Of a stretch of DNA of 5,253 bases, positions 1-5,253 are shown piece after piece. Both the position numbers and the translations under genes were made by a program. The stretch spans positions 1 through 5,253 of the forward strand of contig CAKUFW010000107.1 of assembly GCA_934650975.1 (NCBI GenBank), read 5' to 3'. Each line of letters opens with the position of its first letter. Positions within the stretch are counted from its first letter, which is position 1. The notes under the pieces were generated by a model, which had not been told where the DNA came from, did no database searches, and saw only the letters and a program-made list of their open reading frames with translations. The stretch comes from an uncultured Collinsella sp. (GTDB taxonomy: Bacteria; Actinomycetota; Coriobacteriia; Coriobacteriales; Coriobacteriaceae).

Positions 1-27
1 ATCGGCAAGCGTCCTCAGCTTTTTCAT
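1..27 (-). CDS. Start of a divergent gene, cut by the left window edge
   Basis: On the minus strand an ATG (27-25) is preceded by a good Shine-Dalgarno-like run, GGAAGGGG (40-33), five bases upstream. It opens a frame reading MKKLRTLAD with no stop before the window ends. Nine codons are too few to name a product. The basic start (KKLR) would suit either a cytoplasmic protein or a signal-sequence start. The gene would be transcribed away from the hybrid kinase at 265, sharing the 28-264 intergenic region with it. The evidence is only the start codon, ribosome binding site and spacing, so this could be chance. Confidence 0.45.
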
Positions 28-81
28 CGCGACCCCTTCCGCGAGCAATCAATCACATTCGCTCGGTATTGTCCCACATCC

Positions 82-162
82 GGCAGCTAGGGACGTTCCT
101 TTTGTGCCGGCAGAAAGGGACTGTCCCCAACTGCCGGCACAAAAGGAACGTCCCCATCTGCC
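82..162. repeat. REP-like inverted repeat with four GTCCC-N3-CTGCC modules
   Basis: A perfect 24-bp inverted repeat (90-113 against 131-154) surrounds a 17-base loop. A 3x3 mismatch and five more paired bases (82-86 against 158-162) extend it. Inside the loop, GGGAC-T-GTCCC (117-127) pairs again. The 13-mer GTCCC-N3-CTGCC occurs four times, inverted at 82-94 and 109-121 and direct at 123-135 and 150-162, symmetric about base 122. Each arm also carries a CCTTTTGTGCC tract, and the palindrome TGCCGGCA crosses its inner end. As RNA or single-stranded DNA it would form a long hairpin. It has no T-tract and lies between divergent genes, so it is unlikely to be a simple terminator. I infer a dispersed palindromic element of the REP/MITE kind, of the sort mobilised by IS200-like (Y1) transposases; no transposase is present here. 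Confidence 0.75.
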
Positions 163-180
163 ACAATGACTACCAAGCGG

Positions 181-209
181 TTGACCGTTTAACGGCGTAT
201 CGGCAAATA
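181..209 (+). promoter_or_regulatory. Possible promoter of the double-flytrap hybrid kinase
   Basis: TTGACC (181-186) matches five of six bases of a sigma-70 -35 box. The only A/T-rich stretch at a suitable distance is CAAATAA (204-210), a poor -10 element. A small palindrome CCGTT-T-AACGG (185-195) overlaps the end of the -35 box and could be an operator. The position, about 55 bases before the GTG start, is sensible. The -10 match is weak enough that the true promoter may be elsewhere in 155-250. Confidence 0.25.
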
Positions 210-254
210 AGGTGGTTGAGCTGGTATCCTTACGTGGTACTGCCTCGATTCGTT

Positions 255-258
255 AGGA
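255..258 (+). promoter_or_regulatory. Ribosome binding site that decides the GTG start at 265
   Basis: The AGGA at 255-258 abuts a possible TTG start at 259, leaving no spacer, but sits six bases before the GTG at 265, a normal distance. It therefore favours GTG265 as the start of the hybrid kinase. Confidence 0.55.
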
Positions 259-264
259 TTGCAT

Positions 265-3069
265 GTGAGAGCTGCCGCTGTCCTTCGCTCAACTATATAT
301 CGCGCCCTCGCCATCGTGCTCACCGCACTTACCGCGCTGAGTGCCGCCACGCCCGTGCCGGCCCTTGCCGACCAGTCCGAGCAGCAGGTCAAAACGGTTC
401 GCGTCGGTTGGCTTGTCAACAACGAGGGGTTCCAAGACGGCAACCCAGGCGAGCGCCTCTCGGGATGGGGATACGAGTATCTGCAGACCCTCTCGTACTA
501 CACCCCCGGATGGAAATACGAATATGTCTCCGGTACGTTCACCGAGCTCATGGACAAGCTCGAGGCGGGCGAGATCGACCTCATGCCCAATATCTCCTAC
601 TCCGAGGAACGCGCCCAAAAGCTGCTTTTCTCATCGAACCCCGAGGGCACCGAGCGCTACTACATCTATGCCAGGCCCGACCGAGACGACTTGGCCACGG
701 GCGACCTCCAGGCGCTCCAGGGCCTCACCATTGGCTGCAATCCCGGCGTTATGCAGACCTTCGTCGGCCAGCAGTGGCTTGCCGACGAAGGCATTACCTG
801 CACCTATAAAGAAATAGCCAGTGGCGGAGGCCTCTTCGATGCGTTGGCAAACGGCGAGGTCGACGCCATCATCATGAACGACACGATCTCATCGCCTAGC
901 GCCTCCCCCATGTTCTACGTAGGCTCAAGCGACTACTATTTCGCCGTCCCCAAAAGCCGCCCCGACCTTATGGACGATATCAATGCCGCCATGGCGGCAA
1001 TCGCCCGATTCAACCCCCGCTACAATGACGAGGTCAAAGCAAATTACTCGGCCCAAAACAGCGGGTCATCATCACTTGACGGCGCCGAGGCCTCCTGGCT
1101 CAAAGCAAACGGCAACACCATCACGCTCGGCTATCTTACAAACCAGCTCCCCTACTGCACGCAAAATGACGATGGCGAAATGGAGGGGTCGCTTACCTCG
1201 CTCGCGACGACGTTGCACGACAAGTTTGGCATTAACGTTAAAACAGTCGCCATCGCAGACACCAAACAAATGATCAAGGCCCTTTCAGAAGGCACCATAG
1301 ATGTCGCCCTGCCATTCTTTCGTGACTACTGGCTCGCCGAACAGGTGGGGGTCATCCAGTCAAACTCGACGGGAACGGTCTCCCTGACCGCTATCCACAG
1401 CAGCAACGACCTGAGCAAGGACCTCAAGAACATCGCTTGCACAAAGAGCGCTATCGTCAACCGCTTTGAGCTCGAGAGCCTGTTCCCCGACGCGACGGTA
1501 ACCGAGTACCCAAGCGGCAGCGAGATGCTCAAAGCCCTCAATAAAGGAGAGGCCAGTTGCATCATCGTCCCCAGTACGCGCCAAGAAACCATCCGCGACA
1601 CCTACGACATCGAGGATTTCGAAACACAGGAACTCACCAACACAGCAGAACTATCGTGCTTGATCTCGCGCGGCAATCCCCAACTCTTAGGAATCATTAA
1701 TAAGGGTATCGTCAATGCCGGCGAATCGCTCTCCGCGAACAGTTATTCCCCCACATCGTATTCGGCTCAAGAATCCGATACACTTCGATTCCTCTATCGC
1801 AACCGCACCGCCATTGCCACCGTTATCATCTGCATTTTGCTGACCGGCATCGCCATCCTTGTCTGGTCGCTTCAACGCGCGCGGAAAGAGCGGCAGATAG
1901 CCGACGCCGCCAACGCCGCCAAGACCGCGTTCCTCACGCGTATGAGCCATGACATCCGCACACCGCTCAACGGCATCTTGGGCCTTATTGAGATTGAGGA
2001 ATTGAAAGAGGGCGATATAAAGCTCGCTCGCGAAAGCCGCGCCAAGGCGCGTGTCGCTGCTAACCACCTGCTTTCACTCATCAACGACATCCTCGAAATG
2101 GGCAGGATCGAGGAGCGCAAAGTGACACTCGAGCACGAATCGTTCAACCTCAAGGAGCTCTGTGACGATGCCTTGGTGCTGTGCAAACTCCGCGCATCGG
2201 ACCGTGGCATTACGCTGCTCAACGCCAGCGAGCCCTATGCCGTCGACCAGAGCATGATCGGCAGCCCCACCCATATACGCCGAATCATCATCAACCTGCT
2301 CGACAACAGCATCAAATACAACAAGCATGGCGGCACCGTCACCTTCTTGTCCACCGTCAAACCGCTCAACGACTCACGCGCGCTCTTTTGCTTCATCATC
2401 GAAGACACCGGCATTGGCATGACGCCCGAGTTTTTGAAGCATATCTACGAGCCGTTCGCCCAAGAGGGCGACGACGCCCGCAGCAAGTTCCAGGGAACCG
2501 GCATGGGCATGCCCATTGTCAAATCGCTCATCGACATGATGGGCGGCACCATCGAGATTTCAAGCGAACTCGGCGTGGGCAGCACGTTCACTGTCCAGAT
2601 TCCGCTCGATATCGACAAGAACCCTCGGGCCCACATAAAGCCAGCCGAAGCAACGCCCAACTGCTCGCTCGCCGGCATGAACGTCCTGCTCGCCGAAGAC
2701 AACGACCTGAATGCCGAAATTGCCCAGGCGCTGCTGGAATCCGAGGACGTTGTGGTGACCCGCGCGGCCAACGGCAACGAGGTTGTCGACCTGTACCTGT
2801 CGCATCCCGCCGGCAGCTTCGACGCCATCCTCATGGACATCATGATGCCCGGTATGGACGGTTATGAGGCAACGCGCGCGATTCGTCTGAGCGGCAAGCC
2901 CGACGCCGCCGACATCCTCATCATCGCGCTGACCGCCAACGCTTTTGCCGAGGACGCCAAGGCCGCACGTGACGCCGGCATGAACGCTCATCTGCCCAAG
3001 CCGCTCGATTTTGAAAAGCTCAAAAACATTCTCGCCCGCATCAAGCAGCACGGGGCAGCTTCGGTATAG
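265..3069 (+). CDS. Double Venus-flytrap hybrid sensor histidine kinase (EvgS/BvgS-like, no PAS or HPt)
   Basis: This 934-residue membrane kinase should bind a small solute outside the cell and autophosphorylate inside. Residues 1-35 are a signal peptide (basic start, hydrophobic core 14-28, cleavage VPALA-DQ). Two solute-binding family 3 modules follow, about 40-265 and 285-495. The first keeps the SEERA motif, whose Arg116 matches the arginine that holds the ligand carboxylate in amino-acid-binding proteins. One membrane segment spans 515-536. HisKA carries MSHDIRTP with His562; HATPase has the N box (Asn677, Asn681), G1 (Asp714-Gly716-Gly718) and G2 (Gly744-Thr-Gly746-Met-Gly748). The receiver (about 804-925) has Glu811, Asp812, phospho-acceptor Asp858, Thr890 and Lys912. 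EvgS and BvgS, near 1200 residues, add a PAS domain and a C-terminal HPt; both are absent here. The GTG start is chosen for its ribosome binding site; TTG259 is the alternative and adds two residues. The ligand and output partner cannot be read from sequence. Confidence 0.93.
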   Translation: MRAAAVLRSTIYRALAIVLTALTALSAATPVPALADQSEQQVKTVRVGWLVNNEGFQDGNPGERLSGWGYEYLQTLSYYTPGWKYEYVSGTFTELMDKLEAGEIDLMPNISYSEERAQKLLFSSNPEGTERYYIYARPDRDDLATGDLQALQGLTIGCNPGVMQTFVGQQWLADEGITCTYKEIASGGGLFDALANGEVDAIIMNDTISSPSASPMFYVGSSDYYFAVPKSRPDLMDDINAAMAAIARFNPRYNDEVKANYSAQNSGSSSLDGAEASWLKANGNTITLGYLTNQLPYCTQNDDGEMEGSLTSLATTLHDKFGINVKTVAIADTKQMIKALSEGTIDVALPFFRDYWLAEQVGVIQSNSTGTVSLTAIHSSNDLSKDLKNIACTKSAIVNRFELESLFPDATVTEYPSGSEMLKALNKGEASCIIVPSTRQETIRDTYDIEDFETQELTNTAELSCLISRGNPQLLGIINKGIVNAGESLSANSYSPTSYSAQESDTLRFLYRNRTAIATVIICILLTGIAILVWSLQRARKERQIADAANAAKTAFLTRMSHDIRTPLNGILGLIEIEELKEGDIKLARESRAKARVAANHLLSLINDILEMGRIEERKVTLEHESFNLKELCDDALVLCKLRASDRGITLLNASEPYAVDQSMIGSPTHIRRIIINLLDNSIKYNKHGGTVTFLSTVKPLNDSRALFCFIIEDTGIGMTPEFLKHIYEPFAQEGDDARSKFQGTGMGMPIVKSLIDMMGGTIEISSELGVGSTFTVQIPLDIDKNPRAHIKPAEATPNCSLAGMNVLLAEDNDLNAEIAQALLESEDVVVTRAANGNEVVDLYLSHPAGSFDAILMDIMMPGMDGYEATRAIRLSGKPDAADILIIALTANAFAEDAKAARDAGMNAHLPKPLDFEKLKNILARIKQHGAASV

Positions 3070-3095
3070 TCTCTCCCCAAGAACCATGCCCGATT

Positions 3096-3103
3096 GGAAA
3101 GGA
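3096..3103 (+). promoter_or_regulatory. Ribosome binding site of the flavin split-barrel gene
   Basis: GGAAAGGA lies eight bases before the ATG at 3112. It overlaps the possible upstream TTG start at 3094, so it rules that start out and fixes the ATG. Confidence 0.8.
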
Positions 3104-3111
3104 ATCCCGCG

Positions 3112-3591
3112 ATGTTTAGGCCCCTACGCCGAAAGAAACGCGCCATCACCGACGAGGCGGCGCGTGAGCTGCTCGCCACCTGCAAGCGCGGCGTCTTTGC
3201 CGTCAACGGCGACGATGGCTACCCGTACGCCATTCCCGTCAACTACTTCTTCGATGCCGAACACGACAAGATTTACTTCCACGGCGCCAAGGCGGGCCAC
3301 AAGGTCGACGCTCTCAAGCGTGGCGACAAGGTCTGTTTTACCGTCTACGGCAACGACTGGTACAAGGACGACGACTGGGCGCCCTACGTGCAGAGCACCG
3401 TTGTCTTTGGCCGTTGCCGCCTAGCGAATGACACCCCCGCATTTATCGAGGACAAGGTCCGTGAGCTCGCGCTCAAGTACTACCCCACCGCCGAAGAGGT
3501 CGAGGAGGAAATCGCCAAGGACATCAAGGGCGTTCAGCTGTACGAGATTACGATTGAGCATCTCTGCGGCAAGCAGATTCACGAAAAATAA
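3112..3591 (+). CDS. NimA-like / pyridoxamine 5'-phosphate oxidase family flavoprotein
   Basis: This 159-residue soluble protein fits the single-domain flavin split-barrel family that includes the Nim nitroimidazole-resistance proteins. Visible family features are a basic N-terminus with an ITDEAARELL helix (11-21), the first strand GVFAVNGDDGYPYAIPVNY (27-45), the signature IYFHGAKAGHK (54-64, with His57 and His63), and the following KVCFTVYG strand (73-80). The length matches the usual 150-165 residues. Family members bind FMN or a related flavin, and Nim proteins are reported to reduce or sequester nitro compounds; many homologues have no known substrate. True pyridoxamine-phosphate oxidase is longer and dimerises through further segments, so a vitamin B6 role is unlikely. 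The gene starts 42 bp after the upstream kinase with no terminator between, so the two are probably co-transcribed. Whether they are functionally linked is unknown. Confidence 0.85.
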   Translation: MFRPLRRKKRAITDEAARELLATCKRGVFAVNGDDGYPYAIPVNYFFDAEHDKIYFHGAKAGHKVDALKRGDKVCFTVYGNDWYKDDDWAPYVQSTVVFGRCRLANDTPAFIEDKVRELALKYYPTAEEVEEEIAKDIKGVQLYEITIEHLCGKQIHEK

Positions 3592-3618
3592 ACCCCAAAG
3601 CAGGTCTCGCAAATAGCA

Positions 3619-3658
3619 ATACGCCCCGGTTCCAACCGACGTTGGGACCGGGGCGTAT
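3619..3658. terminator. Bidirectional terminator between convergent genes
   Basis: An 18-bp stem (3619-3636 with 3641-3658) closes a CGAC loop. All pairs are Watson-Crick except one T3631/G3646 wobble on the plus-strand transcript, and the core CGCCCCGG is very GC-rich. The hairpin lies 27 bp after the flavoprotein stop and only two bases beyond the stop of the minus-strand kinase, so it can end transcription from both sides. The trailing T runs are short (ATCTTTA on plus, TGCTATTT on minus), so efficiency may depend on the strength of the stem. Confidence 0.85.
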
Positions 3659-3660
3659 CT

Positions 3661-5253
3661 TTACGATGCGTCGGCGGCGATGTGGGCAAGCGCCTCAACG
3701 AGCTCTTGCGAGCTCACGGGCTTGCTCAGATGCGCGTTCATGCCCGCCTCGCGCGAGAGCCTGCGATCGTCCGCGAAAGCATTGGCGCTTACCGCGATGA
3801 TCGGCGTGGTCGTCGCATCCTCGCGATTGAGCGCTCGGATTTGGCGCGTGGCCTCGAGGCCATCGATACCGGGCATCATGATGTCCATAAGCACCACGTC
3901 GTACTCATACGGCGCGCTCGCGGCAAACGTCTCGACGGCAGACTCGCCATCCTTGGCATGCGTCACGATGGCACCGGCGCGATCGAGCGTAAACTGCGCG
4001 ATTTCGGCATTCAGGTCGTTGTCCTCGACCAGCAAAACACGCAGGCCCTGGAGCGCACCACCGTCGTCCACATTTACGCGAACGACCTGGGGAATCTCGG
4101 AGCGCTTACACTTCTTAAACGGCAGGCGAATGGTAAAGGTCGTCCCCTGTCCCAAGGTGCTCGTAAAGCTCATGGTTCCGCCCATAAGCTCGACCAGCTG
4201 TTTGGCAATGGAGGCACCCAGGCCGGTTCCCGACGAAGCACCTTCCACCCGCTGTTCCTCACGGCTAAACGGCTCATAGAGATGCTGCTGGAACTCCTCG
4301 CTCATGCCGATGCCGTTATCGGCAATCGTGTACTCATAGACGGGGACGCCGTCCACCGGCTCCACCTCGCGGCACACCAGGCGAACGTAGCCGCCCTGCC
4401 GATTGTATTTGACGGCATTGCCGGCAATATTGACCAGCAAGCGCTTAAGGTGCGTCACGCTTACTCGGGCATAGGGATGGTCCAGAGCGTGCTTGTCGCA
4501 GATGATGGTTACAAAACGTTCCTCGGCCTGACGCTCTAAAATATCGCGCACCTCGTTATTGAGCGTCACCAAATTTGTGGGCACAAGGTCCAAGTCGACC
4601 TGACCGCTCTCCAGGCGGCTCATGTCGAGTGCTTCGTTGGCAAGGTCGAGCAGCAGCCCCGATGCCGTCCAGATCTTTGAACGGCACTCGGTCTGTTTTT
4701 GCAAATCATCGGCATGGGCATCGCCAACCTCGACCATGCCGCGAATGCCGTTGATGGGCGTGCGCAGGTCGTGGCTCATGCGGCGCAGGAACTCTGTCTT
4801 TGCCGAGTTGGCCGACGAGGCCTCATGCGCCGCTTCGGCTAGCTTGTCGCCATAATCGCGCTCCTGCTGCAACAAATCCGTCAAGCGTCGACGGTCTGCC
4901 CGGCGGCGAACCAGCACAACGGCAGTTATGGCACCGCCATAGAGCACCAACGCGCAAGCGACAACAGCGGCGACAATCTCAAAGTAGCGCTGCGCCGGGG
5001 CATAGGTATACACGTAGAACTTTCGCGCTTTACCATATGTGCCCAGATACCACTCGCCGTCGACATTGATCAGCCGGACCTTGCCGGCCAGGCAGTGCTC
5101 CTTAATGCCATCGACAATGATGGCATCCGTCGCAGGTAGATCAAACACGCCCAATATGGTGGGCTCAACGACGTTAGTCGCAACGACCTTGCCATCGTTT
5201 TCGATCACGATATCGCCATCATCGATGGTCTCGTACCCGTCGAGTAAGCTCTG
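3661..5253 (-). CDS. Hybrid sensor histidine kinase, N-terminus beyond the window
   Basis: The reading frame is open to the right edge, so the GTG at 5208 is not the start; 530 C-terminal residues are visible (numbered here from the edge). Residues 1-90 are the end of an extracellular sensor with DIVIENDGKVVATN near 14-27, reminiscent of Cache/PAS-like sensor folds but not assignable. One membrane helix spans about 93-115, then a charged, probably coiled-coil linker to 150. HisKA carries MSHDLRTP with His161. HATPase shows Asn275/Asn279, Asp312-Gly314-Gly316 and Gly342-Thr-Gly344-Leu-Gly346. The receiver (about 403-525) has Glu410, Asp411, phospho-acceptor Asp457, Ser489 and Lys511. The protein ends after the receiver with no HPt or DNA-binding domain. 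Shared strings with the plus-strand kinase (EDNDLNAEIAQ, LMDIMMPG, AGMNAHL) mark them as paralogues in the signalling half, while the sensors differ. All catalytic residues are intact, so it should be active. Confidence 0.93.
   Translation of the reverse strand, partial: QSLLDGYETIDDGDIVIENDGKVVATNVVEPTILGVFDLPATDAIIVDGIKEHCLAGKVRLINVDGEWYLGTYGKARKFYVYTYAPAQRYFEIVAAVVACALVLYGGAITAVVLVRRRADRRRLTDLLQQERDYGDKLAEAAHEASSANSAKTEFLRRMSHDLRTPINGIRGMVEVGDAHADDLQKQTECRSKIWTASGLLLDLANEALDMSRLESGQVDLDLVPTNLVTLNNEVRDILERQAEERFVTIICDKHALDHPYARVSVTHLKRLLVNIAGNAVKYNRQGGYVRLVCREVEPVDGVPVYEYTIADNGIGMSEEFQQHLYEPFSREEQRVEGASSGTGLGASIAKQLVELMGGTMSFTSTLGQGTTFTIRLPFKKCKRSEIPQVVRVNVDDGGALQGLRVLLVEDNDLNAEIAQFTLDRAGAIVTHAKDGESAVETFAASAPYEYDVVLMDIMMPGIDGLEATRQIRALNREDATTTPIIAVSANAFADDRRLSREAGMNAHLSKPVSSQELVEALAHIAADAS

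Noticed and set aside
82..162. CRISPR repeat or tRNA-like structure
   Set aside because: There is one symmetric palindrome, no regularly spaced direct repeats with unique spacers, and no cloverleaf or anticodon arm.
69..809. Long open frame on the plus strand running through the repeat into the kinase gene
   Set aside because: It is rich in Arg, His and Cys without domain-like pattern, begins inside the inverted repeat and is an out-of-frame shadow of the well-supported kinase.
2181..2867. Open frame of 228 codons in another frame within the first kinase
   Set aside because: Composition is dominated by Arg, His, Pro and Gln, typical of a shifted frame in GC-rich DNA, and the overlapping kinase frame is unmistakable.
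3070..3111. Terminator between the first kinase and the flavoprotein gene
   Set aside because: No inverted repeat of useful length and no T-tract is present in these 42 bases.
3682..4539. Open frame of 285 codons on the plus strand opposite the second kinase
   Set aside because: It is the antisense shadow of HisKA, HATPase and receiver codons with intact catalytic motifs on the minus strand; no ribosome binding site or recognisable domain.
5206..5208. GTG as start codon of the second kinase
   Set aside because: The frame stays open upstream to the window edge with protein-like sequence (SLLDGYETIDDGDIV), and a start here would remove most of the extracellular sensor and any leading membrane helix.

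Overview
The window looks like chromosomal DNA of a high-GC anaerobic actinobacterium. I favour the Coriobacteriia, a Collinsella-like gut bacterium. The basis is GC-rich codon use, GTG starts, the style of the hybrid histidine kinases, and a short inverted repeat with GGGACGTTCC / TTGTGCCGGCAG modules of the kind I associate with such genomes. No marker gene fixes the taxonomy, so this is inference.

Layout. Positions 1-27 probably hold the first nine codons of a divergent minus-strand gene. Positions 28-264 are intergenic and carry a strongly symmetric inverted repeat (82-162), then a weak promoter/operator-like stretch before the first complete gene. Positions 265-3069 (+) encode a 934-residue EvgS/BvgS-like hybrid sensor kinase: signal peptide, two periplasmic-binding-protein-like (Venus flytrap) modules, one membrane segment, HisKA, HATPase and a C-terminal receiver. 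Positions 3112-3591 (+), 42 bp downstream with its own strong ribosome binding site, encode a 159-residue flavin split-barrel protein of the NimA / pyridoxamine-phosphate-oxidase-like family. A long hairpin at 3619-3658 serves as a bidirectional terminator. Positions 3661-5253 (-) hold the C-terminal 530 residues of a second hybrid sensor kinase, which runs off the right edge of the window.

How the parts relate. The kinase and the flavoprotein are probably co-transcribed, because no terminator separates them. The second kinase converges on them and shares clear similarity in its HisKA and receiver domains, so the two kinases look like members of one expanded paralogous family with different extracellular sensors. 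Both end in a receiver without an HPt domain or DNA-binding output, and no response regulator is encoded here. The phosphoryl acceptor must lie elsewhere, or signalling uses an unusual route. I did not find a clear-cut novel system; the most unusual elements are the four-module inverted repeat and the arrangement of two HPt-less hybrid kinases around a flavoprotein.
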